Assembly (NCBI GenBank): GCA_026003895.1
Contig: BPIC01000001.1
Coordinates: forward strand, 686,128 to 750,127
Direction of reading: 5' to 3'
Length of the DNA: 64,000 nucleotides
DNA from: Dehalococcoidia bacterium
GTDB taxonomy: Bacteria; Chloroflexota; Dehalococcoidia; SpSt-223
Shown: piece by piece, positions 26,744 through 35,930 of the stretch
How the letters are laid out: each line of letters opens with the position of its first letter
Numbering within the stretch: position 1 is the stretch's first letter
Translations under genes and position numbers: made by a program
Notes under the pieces: model-generated
The model's database searches: none
Told to the model about the DNA's origin: nothing
The model's input: only the letters and a program-made list of their open reading frames with translations

Positions 26744-28543
26744 TTAGCGGACCTCGAAGACGCGAACGGCGCTGACGGCGACGGTCACGTTTTGCCCGAC
26801 GACGATGCCGAACGTTCCCTCGCGCCGCGCTTCGGGCTTGGTCTCGACGACATCTGCTATCCAACGGTCGTTGATGTAGAGGGTGATGTTGTTGCCGCGG
26901 GCAACGACCTTGAGGCGGTTCTTGGCATTGCCGGTATTGATGACCCCAGCTGGGGCGCGCGTTGGTTCGATCATCAGGTCGTAGCCGGCTTGGTTTTGGC
27001 GCTGCAGCGCTTCGACGTAGCGGCCAAGGGAGTAGGTGCCGTTCCCGCGGATGAGAAAATCGTAGCCGTCGATTCCAACGAGGCGGAAGCCAATGCCGTA
27101 GCCTTTGTCATCCGGGCCGTCGAGCTTTTCTAGATCAGCTTCTAGCGCCAGCGAAGCGTAGTTCGTCCGGTGGTTGCGCGGTGTCGTCTGCCAGTTGGTG
27201 TTGGTCGAGTAATAGTTCTCGATGTGGAACTTCCCGCCCAAAAAGTAGGAAGACACGTTGTCGTTGTCGACGACGTCCCAGCCGTTGACATTGCTCGCCA
27301 TGTTGTCCTGAAAGAGCACGCGGCCGACCGGGATGGGAGTTGGGGTGGGCGGTGTGCGGGTGGGGGTGCTCGGCGGGCGAGTGGGCGATCCCGCCGGAAG
27401 CGTCGGCGTCCGCGCCGCCACCGTTCCGGCGGGGCGGGTCGGTGTGGAACTGGCCATCGCCATCGGCTCGGTGGGCGTTGCTGCTGGAAGCAGCGCGCCG
27501 GCGACGGCCAAGGCGCCGACGCCGCCGACACAGGCGCAGAGCACCAGTGCGGCCGCCGCGCCACCGATTAGGAACCAGTTCGGTCCGCCGCGGCGTGGCG
27601 GGGAGGCTGCGCCGGTGCCGGGCGGCGGTGTCCCGCCAGCAGGGGGCGGCGTCCGCACCGGCGGCGCGGCGATCGTCCGGTCGCCCGTTCCGGTGAACGG
27701 GATCGTCTCGTCGCTTGGCCGGCTGGCCCCGCCGGCCGCGAAGCGCTCCAGCGCGGCCTTCATCTCTCCGGCGGACTGATAGCGGTTCTCGGGCGCTTTC
27801 TGGGTCGCCTTCTCGATGATGGCGTCGAGCGCCGGCGGCACGGCCGGATTCACGCTGCTCGCTTTTGGGAGCGGTGTGTCGATATGCTGGCGGACGATCG
27901 AGAAGGAATCCGGGCCGGTGAACGGCTGCCGACCGGTTGCCATCTCAAATAGGACGACCCCGAGCGCATAGATGTCGGACCGGCCATCGACGGGCCGGCC
28001 GAGCGCTTGCTCGGGGCTCATGTACTCCGGTGTGCCGATCCCCGTCCCGGTGCTCGTGAGCCCTTGCGCTTCGACGAGCCGCGCGATGCCGAAGTCCGCC
28101 AGCATTGCCCAGTCGTCGCGCGCCATCAGGATGTTGGTTGGCTTGACGTCCCGGTGGATGATGCCGCGCCCGTGGGCGTAGTCAAGCGCGTCAGCGATCT
28201 GAGCCGCGATGCGGCAGGCGAGGGGGAGGGGCAGCCGACCAATTCGCTCGCGCAGCGTTCCGCCTAACACGAGCATCATCGCAATATAGAACGTGTCGCC
28301 GTCCTGCCCGAAGTCGTAGATCGGCAAGATATTCGGGTGCTGGAGGCTGGCGGCGGCGTTCGCCTCGCGGCGAAACCGTTCGACAAAGGTGGGGTCCATG
28401 GCCAGCGAGGGCGGGAGCACCTTGAGGGCGACGCTCCGGTTGAGCGAGGCTTGGACCGCCTTGTAGACGGACGCCATGCCACCACGGCCCAATCGGTCGA
28501 CAATTTGGTAGGGCCCGATATTGCGCCCGATGAGGTCCTGCAT
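26744..28543 (-). CDS. Transmembrane Ser/Thr protein kinase with extracellular lectin-like domain
   Basis: A 599-residue PknB-type kinase. The kinase domain is residues 12-270: GRGGMASVYKA, VALKVL, HRDVKPTNIL, DFGIARL and GTPEYMSPEQ are all intact. A Pro-rich stretch, one membrane helix (about 328-352), a Pro/Thr-rich spacer, and an extracellular domain (about 415-599) follow. The outer domain has beta-rich repeats resembling concanavalin-type sensor modules (NYASLALEADLEKLDGPDDKG, INDRWIADVVE). It probably senses a wall or polysaccharide ligand and phosphorylates cytoplasmic proteins, perhaps through FHA proteins such as that at 56605. Confidence 0.92.
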   Translation of the reverse strand: MQDLIGRNIGPYQIVDRLGRGGMASVYKAVQASLNRSVALKVLPPSLAMDPTFVERFRREANAAASLQHPNILPIYDFGQDGDTFYIAMMLVLGGTLRERIGRLPLPLACRIAAQIADALDYAHGRGIIHRDVKPTNILMARDDWAMLADFGIARLVEAQGLTSTGTGIGTPEYMSPEQALGRPVDGRSDIYALGVVLFEMATGRQPFTGPDSFSIVRQHIDTPLPKASSVNPAVPPALDAIIEKATQKAPENRYQSAGEMKAALERFAAGGASRPSDETIPFTGTGDRTIAAPPVRTPPPAGGTPPPGTGAASPPRRGGPNWFLIGGAAAALVLCACVGGVGALAVAGALLPAATPTEPMAMASSTPTRPAGTVAARTPTLPAGSPTRPPSTPTRTPPTPTPIPVGRVLFQDNMASNVNGWDVVDNDNVSSYFLGGKFHIENYYSTNTNWQTTPRNHRTNYASLALEADLEKLDGPDDKGYGIGFRLVGIDGYDFLIRGNGTYSLGRYVEALQRQNQAGYDLMIEPTRAPAGVINTGNAKNRLKVVARGNNITLYINDRWIADVVETKPEARREGTFGIVVGQNVTVAVSAVRVFEVR

Positions 28544-28609
28544 CAGCCCGCCTCCCCTGTTGCGCGATTCTATCCGAACCTTCCGGCTCAGGCAGTGAAA
28601 TTGCCCACA

Positions 28610-29617
28610 CTAGGGTTCGAGTGGCCGCAACGCGATGGCGAGGCGATCGAGGGTGCGAACGACCACAAATCCAGCCTGCGCGAGAGCCTCGGCGGCGGGG
28701 CGCTCCTCGGCGCGCACCTCTGCGCGGACGGCGCCCCTCGGCAACAGTGCGAGCGCTGCCGCGACGAGGTCCGCTTCGACCGCTCCACGTGCCGCGGGGT
28801 GGACCGTGAGCTTGAGACGATGCGGCGCCTTTCCACCGCGTATCTCGATCTCGACCGCGCCGGCGAGGCGCCCGTCGCGCTCGATGACCAGAATGGCGCT
28901 CTGAACGCCGGTGACGAGCCGGCCGGCGATGCCCAGCCCCGCACTGACAGCCATCGCCATCACCTGTTGCTCTTGCACCGGGGTGTAGCGTCGGACCAGC
29001 GCGGGGGTCGCCGCGTCGAGCAGCGCTGCGAGCGATCGCCATTCGCGCGCTCGCAGCGGGCGGACGCGTGGCGGCACGGTGCGGCGCTCGCGTCGCGCGG
29101 GCCGCCGCAGGTCGACGACCCGGTCGATCGTCACGAAGCCAAGAGATCGGTACAGGGCGTAGGCCGGCTCGTTGTCCGCCCGAACGTCGAGCACTGCGAT
29201 CAGCCCGCCGCGCCGCTCGATTTCGTCGAGGGCGGCGGCAGTCAACTGTCGGGCGATGCCGGCGCGGCGGTAGGCAGGGTCGACCGCGACGTTCCCGATC
29301 ATCCAGCGGGTGACATCTCCGCTAAGCCGGCCGATGCTGACATTGCCGACAATCGCGCCATCGCGCTCCCAGACAAAGCCAGCAAAGAGATCGCGAGCCG
29401 CCGGAAGCACGACGCTCGCCGCGCCGATGAATGGGGCGGCGAGGCGCAACGCGATCACGTCGCGTCGAGTGAGCCGATCTTCCGCGCTCTCACCGGCAAA
29501 TGCGCGGTCGATCAGCTTGGCGACGCCGCCCAAATCGCGCGCCAACCGAAAGGGGCGAAGGGTGCCGCCGATCGGCAAAGCGCCGTCCGGGGTCGCCGCG
29601 ATTGGTCCGGCGGTCAT
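28610..29617 (-). CDS. GNAT-family acetyltransferase, tandem domains
   Basis: A 335-residue protein with two GNAT-like halves. The first (about 20-170) has the acetyl-CoA loop VDPAYRRAGIARQLTAAA and the terminal YRSLGF motif, so it is probably active. The second half is degenerate: it keeps the fold (LAGAVEIEIRGG, LTVHPAARGAVE) but has lost a clear R/QxxGxG/A loop. The substrate is unknown. It starts 3 bp after the YajC-like gene and is probably cotranscribed with it, with the kinase 66 bp downstream. Confidence 0.8.
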   Translation of the reverse strand: MTAGPIAATPDGALPIGGTLRPFRLARDLGGVAKLIDRAFAGESAEDRLTRRDVIALRLAAPFIGAASVVLPAARDLFAGFVWERDGAIVGNVSIGRLSGDVTRWMIGNVAVDPAYRRAGIARQLTAAALDEIERRGGLIAVLDVRADNEPAYALYRSLGFVTIDRVVDLRRPARRERRTVPPRVRPLRAREWRSLAALLDAATPALVRRYTPVQEQQVMAMAVSAGLGIAGRLVTGVQSAILVIERDGRLAGAVEIEIRGGKAPHRLKLTVHPAARGAVEADLVAAALALLPRGAVRAEVRAEERPAAEALAQAGFVVVRTLDRLAIALRPLEP

Positions 29618-29620
29618 GGT

Positions 29621-29878
29621 CTAGGTGCGGGAGGTCCGACTCACCGCGCTGGGAAGACACCGGATCCGCGTCTTCGGCGCGATTTCGACTTCAATGATGC
29701 CGGCGTCCACCCGGTGCACCTTGCCGAGCACGCCATTCAGCACGATGACCGGGTCACCGTGGGCGAGCTCACGAACCAACCGGCGCTGCCGCCGGCCCTG
29801 AAGGTACGGCAGCCCGACGAAAAGCGCGAGCATCCAGACGCCGAGCAGCGCCAGGAGCAGAATCGATGCCGGATCCAT
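29621..29878 (-). CDS. yajC: YajC-like preprotein translocase accessory subunit
   Basis: An 85-residue protein with one N-terminal membrane helix (LLLALLGVWMLALFVGLPYL). The YajC pattern QGRRQRRLVRELAHGDPVIVLNGVLGKVHRVD then forms the small cytoplasmic beta domain. YajC associates with SecDF. secD and secF are not in the window. ATG 29878 is chosen over an upstream ATG because GAGGGAG precedes it at good spacing. Confidence 0.75.
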   Translation of the reverse strand: MDPASILLLALLGVWMLALFVGLPYLQGRRQRRLVRELAHGDPVIVLNGVLGKVHRVDAGIIEVEIAPKTRIRCLPSAVSRTSRT

Positions 29879-30032
29879 GGTTTCTCCCTCGCGTCCGTCA
29901 CCCACACGAGTCGGGCGGAGTGTAACGCCTCAACGCCGGCGGCAGGTGCAACGAAATCCGCCGTTCGTCCGTGTTCTTCTTTGGAGGCGGGCGCATGCCG
30001 GTGATCGAGGCCCGAGCTCTTCCTGCCGGCCG

Positions 30033-30038
30033 TATAAT
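30033..30038 (+). promoter_or_regulatory. Consensus -10 box upstream of the ECF sigma gene
   Basis: A perfect TATAAT lies 37 nt before the chosen GTG start. No TTGACA-like -35 is visible at 16-18 nt. It supports a transcription start near 30045 and so excludes start codons further upstream. Confidence 0.45.
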
Positions 30039-30075
30039 GGGACGGCCGAACAAGGCAGCAGGGGCGGGCGGAGCG

Positions 30076-30657
30076 GTGGAGTACGCGACTCTCAGCGACG
30101 AGACGCTCGCCGCCAATTTCCTCGCCGGCGACGTCTCCGCCTTCGAGGCGTTGGTCGTCCGCTATAGCCGGCCAATCTATAACTTCGCCTTTCGCTTCGT
30201 TGGCAACGCCGACGATGCCAACGATGTCGCGCAGGCGACCTTTCTTCAACTCTATACCCACCTTGCCAGCGTCAGGCTCGATCAGGCGCTGCGGCCATGG
30301 CTCTTTCAGATCGCTCGGAATAAGGCAATCGACGTGCTGCGCGCCCGGCGGCAAGTCCTCTTCTCCGACCTTGACCGTGAGGATGATGACCTCTCGGCTG
30401 TCGAGCAGGTGCCGGACCGCGAGCCCTTGCCGGAGTCAATCGTCGAGCACGCCGACTTGCAGCGAATCCTCGGCGAGGCGATTGCGTGCCTCCCGCCGAA
30501 GTATCGCGAGGTCGTTGCGCTGCGCTACACCAGCGATCTCACGTTCAAGGAGATGGGCGAAGCGCTTGGCCTGCCGGAAAATACCGTGAAGACCCTGTTT
30601 CAGCGCGCCAAAAGCCGGCTGCGTGTCCTGCTGACGGAGTTGGCCGGAGCGCCCTGA
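30076..30657 (+). CDS. ECF-type RNA polymerase sigma factor
   Basis: A 193-residue group IV sigma factor. Region 2 spans about 20-85 (VVRYSRPIYNFAFRFVGNADDANDVAQATFLQLY) with the core-binding and -10-melting helices. Region 4 spans about 125-185 (LPPKYREVVALRYTSDLTFKEMGEALGLPENTVKTLFQRAK), a clear helix-turn-helix for the -35. The start is GTG 30076, since the TATAAT upstream would begin the mRNA before it. It is followed 44 bp later by a membrane protein that is probably its regulator. Confidence 0.92.
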   Translation: MEYATLSDETLAANFLAGDVSAFEALVVRYSRPIYNFAFRFVGNADDANDVAQATFLQLYTHLASVRLDQALRPWLFQIARNKAIDVLRARRQVLFSDLDREDDDLSAVEQVPDREPLPESIVEHADLQRILGEAIACLPPKYREVVALRYTSDLTFKEMGEALGLPENTVKTLFQRAKSRLRVLLTELAGAP

Positions 30658-30701
30658 AACTGAAACGACTGCCGCGCCGTGATGATAAAAAGGACGGAAC
30701 G

Positions 30702-31115
30702 ATGAGTCGCGAGCCACTGGACGACCTCGATCTGCTGTATGCCCGGCTGGAGCCGGTGGACCTGCCGCCGAATTTCGTCGCCAGTGTGATGGCGCGCCTA
30801 CAACATCAGAACGCGCCAGCGCACCGCTGGCGGCGTGCCGGTTTGCTGGCGCTCGATTTGGTGGCGGCGTTGGTCTTGATCTGGGCGGCGTTCAGTGTCG
30901 GCCGCGTGCTTGCCCTCGGCGCATTTGACCACGGCGCGGCCGGATTGCTCTTCGACCTCGACCTCGCGCTTGCCGCCCCCGCTGCCTGGCTGATCGCCGT
31001 CGGCGAACTGCTGCCGTTGGTCGCCGTCGTCTGTCTCGTCGCTGCCGCGACCGTCGTTGCCGTGTCGACCCACGCGCTCCTCGTCGGCGCCGTGCGCCGA
31101 GCGCGGATTGCCTAA
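30702..31115 (+). CDS. Membrane protein, probable anti-sigma factor
   Basis: A 137-residue protein with a short acidic cytoplasmic N-terminus (LDDLDLLYARLEPVDLPPNFVASVMARL) of the kind found in anti-sigma factors of Chloroflexota-like bacteria. Two or three membrane helices follow (about 47-70, 75-100, 105-125). It lacks the His-x3-Cys-x2-Cys zinc motif. It sits directly after an ECF sigma gene, with AAGGA before its ATG, and overlaps the next gene by one base (TAATG). Its role is inferred from context. Confidence 0.65.
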   Translation: MSREPLDDLDLLYARLEPVDLPPNFVASVMARLQHQNAPAHRWRRAGLLALDLVAALVLIWAAFSVGRVLALGAFDHGAAGLLFDLDLALAAPAAWLIAVGELLPLVAVVCLVAAATVVAVSTHALLVGAVRRARIA

Positions 31116-31582
31116 TGCTTCGCGAGGTGCGGCGCGGGCTGCTGTTTGGCCTCGGCTTCTGGCTCGCTCCGCTCGTGCTGGCGGTGGGGATCGCCGGTGT
31201 CGGCATCTTCGCCGGCTTTGCCTCGACCGAACCCGTGACGGGGACCGTGCCAACGGTCGAGCCGGCTGGAAAGGCAGGCGAGCCACCGGTTTCCCAGCCC
31301 GCACAGGCCGCCCCACGCGTCAACGCCGCCGAAGGCGTCATCATCCGTTTCGGCCGGACGACCCAAGATGGGCGGATCCTCTTGGTTCAGGACCGCGCCG
31401 GGCGCATCTTTCAGGTGTTGGTGACGCCCGAAACGATCATCAAGCGCGGCGGTCGGGTCGTCCGCCCGGCTCAGATCCGAGTCGGCGACCAGATCGTCGG
31501 CATCGGCGCCCGGCAGCCCAATGGCCAGTTCAAGGCGATCGGCATCCGCGTCGTCCCTCCTGAGAACGAGCCGACCCAATAA
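31115..31582 (+). CDS. Membrane-anchored DUF5666-like protein
   Basis: A 155-residue protein with one N-terminal membrane helix (about 10-36), a Pro/Ala linker, and a C-terminal beta-barrel-like domain. The latter resembles the OB-type repeat of DUF5666 (IIRFGRTTQDGRILLVQDRAG, then IRVGDQIVGIGARQPNGQFKA). Its start overlaps the putative anti-sigma stop, so the three genes form one operon. It may be the extracytoplasmic output or sensor of the sigma system. This is inferred. Confidence 0.65.
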   Translation: MLREVRRGLLFGLGFWLAPLVLAVGIAGVGIFAGFASTEPVTGTVPTVEPAGKAGEPPVSQPAQAAPRVNAAEGVIIRFGRTTQDGRILLVQDRAGRIFQVLVTPETIIKRGGRVVRPAQIRVGDQIVGIGARQPNGQFKAIGIRVVPPENEPTQ

Positions 31583-31773
31583 CGCGCGCAGGGGTGATCC
31601 CTCGCGTCGTGGCGTGCCGCCGCGTTGGAGCACCCCTCTTGCCAATTTGCGATCACGATTGCGGAAGCGAGCTGGCTGGATCGGCGCGTGCCGGGCACAT
31701 CGAGAAGCTTGGCTGCGCGGGACGCCCAGCATTGGAGGCTTCTGCCTTATCGGGACGAGACGGTCGGCAGGCA

Positions 31774-31941
31774 CTAGGGATCTCTGCGCGGCTTCTCGTC
31801 CAGCTCGAGCTGGCGCTTCTCGATGGCACGGCGGTAGAGCTCCGCCAGCCGCCGGCTGTGCTTCGGCATCCGGTTCCGCTCGGCCGCCTTGCGGGCGGCG
31901 CGCCGCTCCTGACGAGTGGGCTGGCGCTCCTCGTCCATCAT
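31774..31941 (-). CDS. Small highly basic protein, 55 residues
   Basis: A short Arg/Lys/Glu-rich, probably all-helical protein (RQERRAARKAAERNR, LAELYRRAIEKRQLELDE). Its tandem ATGATG start overlaps the TGA of the alpha/beta hydrolase, which argues that it is a real coupled gene. The function is not recognised. Nucleic-acid or ribosome binding would suit the charge, but nothing shows it. Confidence 0.55.
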   Translation of the reverse strand: MMDEERQPTRQERRAARKAAERNRMPKHSRRLAELYRRAIEKRQLELDEKPRRDP

Positions 31942-32768
31942 CCGGCGTTCGGCCGGTCGAGGAGGAAATCGCGCACGATCTTGGCCCAAGCTCCATCTTT
32001 CTCCAGGGGACCAATGCGGTGGGCCCGCGGCACGATGATCCCCTTCGCGTTTTTCATCTTCTCAACGATGGTTGGGTTTGCTCGCACGAGATCCCCACCC
32101 TCGTTGTGAAGCACGAGGGTTGGCGCTTCGATCTGGACGACTCGATCCCAAAACGGATAGCGGCACATCACCCACGGGGCAGCGCCATCCCAGCCCATGT
32201 GCCCGTAGGCCTCCACCGGCTGCGGCCCGAGATTCACCTTGTAGAGATTGAGGAAGAAGAGCGCGAGCATGTCGCGTCCGATTAGGTCAATGGAGCCGGC
32301 GTGCTTGTTCCACAGCTCGAGCAAGTGTGATCCGTCGTCTCGTGGCTCGACAATGGAATGGATGCGTTCGTGCACCGCTCGGCGGCTTTCGGTGTTCCAG
32401 TTGAACACCTCGGAAAGCACCAGTTTGTCAACGCGTTCGGGGAACGCTGCCCCGACCTCGGTGGCGATCTCGGCCCCGGTCAGGTGGCCGACGATGTGTG
32501 CCCGCTCGATGCCGAGGCCATCGAGGAGCCACGGAACGCCGCGGGCATATTGGATCATCTCGGTGTACGGTGGGTTCGGCCGGTCGGAGTCGCCGTAGCC
32601 CATGGTGTCCATCGCGATCACACGAAAGTGGCGAGCGAGCACCGGGATGGTGTTGGTGTAGAAATTCCAGGAATGCGGACTAGGATGAAGGAGGACGACA
32701 GGATCTCCCTCGCCTTCGGTGACATAGTGCAATTGGCCGTCGGGCGTGTCGACGAAGCCGCGGCGCAT
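31938..32768 (-). CDS. Alpha/beta-hydrolase-fold protein lacking the nucleophile
   Basis: A 276-residue alpha/beta hydrolase fold protein. The oxyanion region HPSPHSWNF, the strand HFRVIAMDTMGYGDSD and the late His (RAHRIGPLE) are present. The nucleophile elbow, normally GxSxG, reads GHLTGA, so a Leu occupies the Ser/Asp/Cys position. Either the enzyme is inactive on esters or it works through another mechanism (some relatives act as lyases or cofactor-free oxygenases but keep different motifs). It overlaps the small basic gene downstream. The start at 32768 is the ATG just before MRRGFVDTPDG. Confidence 0.8.
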   Translation of the reverse strand: MRRGFVDTPDGQLHYVTEGEGDPVVLLHPSPHSWNFYTNTIPVLARHFRVIAMDTMGYGDSDRPNPPYTEMIQYARGVPWLLDGLGIERAHIVGHLTGAEIATEVGAAFPERVDKLVLSEVFNWNTESRRAVHERIHSIVEPRDDGSHLLELWNKHAGSIDLIGRDMLALFFLNLYKVNLGPQPVEAYGHMGWDGAAPWVMCRYPFWDRVVQIEAPTLVLHNEGGDLVRANPTIVEKMKNAKGIIVPRAHRIGPLEKDGAWAKIVRDFLLDRPNAG

Positions 32769-32830
32769 GGGGCCTCCGTGCGTAGTAACGTGGGCGTCGC
32801 CAACAGTATACCAACCTCGGGGAAGGCTGA

Positions 32831-33874
32831 ATGAGCGTGACGCGCCGCGTCGCGATCGACCCGGTGGATCCGGATCCAGCGCTGATCGCCGAAGCCGGCG
32901 CGGTCATCCGGCGCGGCGGGTTAGTCGCTTTTCCAACCGAGACGGTCTATGGCCTCGGGGCCAATGCCTTCGACGAAGCGGCCGTGGCGCGCATCTTCGC
33001 TGCCAAAGAGCGCGCTGCCTCCGATCCTGTCATCGTTCACCTCGCTGAGGCGAGCGAGCTGGGCCGGGTCGCCGCTGGTGTTCCGCCGGCGGCTCGGGCG
33101 CTCGCCGAACGGTTTTGGCCGGGGCCGCTGACGCTGGTCTTGCCGAAGCAGCCCGCGATTCCCGCGAACGTTACTGCAGGACGGCCAACGGTTGGCATCC
33201 GCGTTCCGCGTCACCCGGTCGCCCGGGCGGTGATTCGCGCCGCCGGTGTGCCCGTCGCCGCGCCGAGCGCCAACCGGTTTACCCGAACGAGCGCTACCCT
33301 CGCGGAGCATGTGCTCGATGACCTCGACGGGCGTGTCGATCTCATCCTCGACGCCGGGCCGGCGCCGCTCGGCATCGAGTCGACGGTCGTTGCCGTTGAC
33401 GATGCGAGCGTCCGCATGCTGCGCCCCGGCGCGGTCAGCGCCGAAGAGATCGCCGAAGTCGTCGCGCCGCTCGGCATCGCTCTTCGGAGCGGCGCGGTCG
33501 ACGCCTCGGAAGCGCCCGGCCTCTTGAAGCGGCACTATGCCCCGCGTGCCCACCTGACGGTCTTCCACGGCCCGACCGAGCGCGCTGTTCCTGCGGCGTT
33601 GCGCCATGCTGCCGACGAGCTTGCCGCAGGTCGCCGCGTCGGGGCGCTGCTTGCCGATGAGGACGGCCCGGTTCCGGCTGGGCTGGTCGTCGAGCGGCTG
33701 GGCTCCCGGGCCGACCTGCAGGCGATCGCTCATCACCTCTTCGCCGCGCTCCGTCGACTGGATCGTGCTGGAGTCGAGACAATCGTCGCTCCGACCTTTG
33801 GCGAGCGCGGCCTCGGCGCCGCGCTCCTCGATCGGCTCACCCGAGCGGCCGAAGGCCGTGTCATCGAGGTGTGA
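32831..33874 (+). CDS. tsaC: Threonylcarbamoyl-AMP synthase, Sua5 type
   Basis: A 347-residue two-domain Sua5. The N-terminal YrdC domain (about 12-200: GGLVAFPTETVYGLGANA, PGPLTLVLPK, APSANRFTRTSAT) makes the threonylcarbamoyl adenylate for tRNA t6A37. The C-terminal Sua5 domain (about 235-347) begins after the linker APGLLKRHYAPRAH, which closes over the active site. The presence of both domains distinguishes it from short TsaC. GGGGAAGG precedes the ATG. Its neighbours on both sides are on the opposite strand, so it stands alone. Confidence 0.94.
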   Translation: MSVTRRVAIDPVDPDPALIAEAGAVIRRGGLVAFPTETVYGLGANAFDEAAVARIFAAKERAASDPVIVHLAEASELGRVAAGVPPAARALAERFWPGPLTLVLPKQPAIPANVTAGRPTVGIRVPRHPVARAVIRAAGVPVAAPSANRFTRTSATLAEHVLDDLDGRVDLILDAGPAPLGIESTVVAVDDASVRMLRPGAVSAEEIAEVVAPLGIALRSGAVDASEAPGLLKRHYAPRAHLTVFHGPTERAVPAALRHAADELAAGRRVGALLADEDGPVPAGLVVERLGSRADLQAIAHHLFAALRRLDRAGVETIVAPTFGERGLGAALLDRLTRAAEGRVIEV

Positions 33875-33939
33875 CCGATTGGCTTGCGATCGCTCCGGCG
33901 TCCCGCGATCGAAGCGATCCTTTCGTCTTGGAAGGAAGG

Positions 33940-34920
33940 CTAGCCGCGCCGCGGCGGATGGTTCGGCGGGCGGGTGACGACGTCGTTCCACGGGGAGGCG
34001 GCGTCGAGCCGCGCGAGTTGCTCCGAAGAGAGGTGAACATCGACGGCGGCGAGCGAGTCGCGAATTTGTTCGACCGTGCGTGCGCCGACGATCGGCGCTG
34101 TGACGGCCGGCTGGTGCATCAGCCAGGCGATCGCCGTCGCTGCAGGTGAGGCGCCAACCTCGCTTGCGACGTCAAGCAGTGCATCGAGGGCTCGCCAACT
34201 TGCCTCATTGTAATACCGGCGCTGGACGCCGGTCGCCCGCGGGCTTTCAGGCAGAGCGTCGCGCCGATACTTGCCGGTGAGGAAGCCGCTCGCCAAGGGG
34301 AAGAACGGAATGACTCCCAAACCGTAGGTGAGGCAGACGCGCCGGAGCTCGCGCTCGAACTCCTCGCGGTGGATCAAGTTGTAATGCGGTTGCAGGCAGT
34401 CGTACCGCACGGTTCCCTGAACGTCGGCTGCCCAGAGTGCCTGCATCAGTTCCCACGCTCGATGGTTCGAGGCGCCGATGTAGCGCACCTTGCCGGCTCG
34501 CACCGCATCGTCAAGGGCGTGCAGCGTTTCTTCCACCGGGGTGTCGTAGTCGTAGTAGTGCGTCTGGTAGAGGTCGATGTGATCCACCCCAAGCCGACGC
34601 AACGAGCCCTCCAACGCAGCCAAGATGTGACGACGTGAGCCGCCGAAGTCGTTCGGGCCGTCGCCGACTTTCACCCCGACTTTGGTGGCAAGGACGATCG
34701 AGTCCCGGTTGCCACGTTCCTTCAGCCAGCGGCCGATCACTTCCTCGGCCCGGCCGCCGGCGTACACATTGGCGGTGTCGACGAAATTGCCGCCAGCCTC
34801 GACATAGGCATCGAGAATGGCGAACGAGGTGGCTTCGTCGGCCTGCCAGCCAAACGTGAGCGTTCCCAAACAGAGCGGCGCGACCTTCAGGCCGGTTCGG
34901 CCGAGTGTGCGGTAATTCAT
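33940..34920 (-). CDS. Aldo/keto reductase
   Basis: A 326-residue NADPH-dependent reductase of the AKR superfamily. The catalytic tetrad is visible: Asp and Tyr in [13 protein letters not shown], Lys in LATKVGVK, and His in [11 protein letters not shown]. The C-terminal cofactor region VGARTVEQI is standard. It starts 3 bp after the galE stop and is likely cotranscribed with it. The substrate is open. Members of this subgroup reduce sugar or xenobiotic aldehydes. Confidence 0.9.
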   Translation of the reverse strand: MNYRTLGRTGLKVAPLCLGTLTFGWQADEATSFAILDAYVEAGGNFVDTANVYAGGRAEEVIGRWLKERGNRDSIVLATKVGVKVGDGPNDFGGSRRHILAALEGSLRRLGVDHIDLYQTHYYDYDTPVEETLHALDDAVRAGKVRYIGASNHRAWELMQALWAADVQGTVRYDCLQPHYNLIHREEFERELRRVCLTYGLGVIPFFPLASGFLTGKYRRDALPESPRATGVQRRYYNEASWRALDALLDVASEVGASPAATAIAWLMHQPAVTAPIVGARTVEQIRDSLAAVDVHLSSEQLARLDAASPWNDVVTRPPNHPPRRG

Positions 34921-34922
34921 CC

Positions 34923-35918
34923 TCACTCCAGCGGGCCATCCTCTTCCGGGTAGCCGGTCGGGTGTCGGCGCGCCCATTCCCAGGCTGAGCCGACGATCGC
35001 CTCAAGGTCGGGAAAGCGCGGCCGCCAGCCGAGTTCGGCAACGATCCGGTCCGACGCTGCGACGAGGCGGGGTGGGTCGCCCGGACGGCGCGGCGCTTCG
35101 ACCGCCGGAATAGGGTGACCAGTGACGCGCCGCGCGGTCTCCAGCACCTCGCGCACCGAAAAGCCCGCGCCATTGCCCAGATTGTAGATCCGGCTCCCGT
35201 GGTCCAACGCTTCGAGTGCTAGCACGTGCGCTTCGGCGAGGTCTGAAACGTGGATATAGTCGCGTATGCAGGTGCCGTCCGGCGTCGGGTAGTCGGTCCC
35301 GAAGATCTCGGCGTAGGGGCGCTGACCGAGCGCGACCTGAAGCAGCAGGGGGATCAGGTGCGATTCCGGATCGTGGTCCTCGCCCAGACGGTCCGTCGCG
35401 CCGGCGGCGTTGAAGTAGCGCAGCGAGACAAACCGCAAGCCGAAGGCGGCCTCGTACCACGGCAGCGCCTGCTCGATGGCTAGCTTGGTCGCCCCATAGG
35501 GGTTGGTGGGGGCGGTCGGCTCGTCCTCGACGATCGGGATGCGCTGCGGGTCGCCGTAGACCGCTGCCGTGGACGAGAAGACGAGCCGGCGGACGCCGTG
35601 GCGCTGCATCGCATCGAGCAATCCAAGCGTGACCGTGACGTTGTTGTGGTAATAGCGGTCGGGTCGCTGGACCGACTCGCCGACGAGGCTGTAGGCGGCG
35701 AAGTGCAACACGGCGTCCGGTGCAGTGCGGTCGAACAAGGCATCGAGCGCAGCCGTATCCGCGAGGTCGAACCGTGCATGCTGGGCGTTGGGTGGGACGG
35801 CGGCGGCGTGTCCTTTCCGGAGATCGTCGACGACGATCACCTTGTGCCCGCCGGCGACGAGCTGATCCGCAACGACGCTGCCGATATAGCCCGCGCCGCC
35901 GGTAACGATGAGACGCAT
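34923..35918 (-). CDS. galE: UDP-glucose 4-epimerase
   Basis: A 331-residue epimerase interconverting UDP-glucose and UDP-galactose. It shows [37 protein letters not shown], the catalytic YGATK (with [12 protein letters not shown]) and RYFNAAGA. The last is highly characteristic of true GalE rather than other extended SDRs. The ribosome site AAGGAA lies directly after a strong hairpin. It would supply galactosyl donors for the surface glycans made elsewhere in the window. Confidence 0.93.
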   Translation of the reverse strand: MRLIVTGGAGYIGSVVADQLVAGGHKVIVVDDLRKGHAAAVPPNAQHARFDLADTAALDALFDRTAPDAVLHFAAYSLVGESVQRPDRYYHNNVTVTLGLLDAMQRHGVRRLVFSSTAAVYGDPQRIPIVEDEPTAPTNPYGATKLAIEQALPWYEAAFGLRFVSLRYFNAAGATDRLGEDHDPESHLIPLLLQVALGQRPYAEIFGTDYPTPDGTCIRDYIHVSDLAEAHVLALEALDHGSRIYNLGNGAGFSVREVLETARRVTGHPIPAVEAPRRPGDPPRLVAASDRIVAELGWRPRFPDLEAIVGSAWEWARRHPTGYPEEDGPLE

Positions 35919-35930
35919 GCCAATTCCTTG

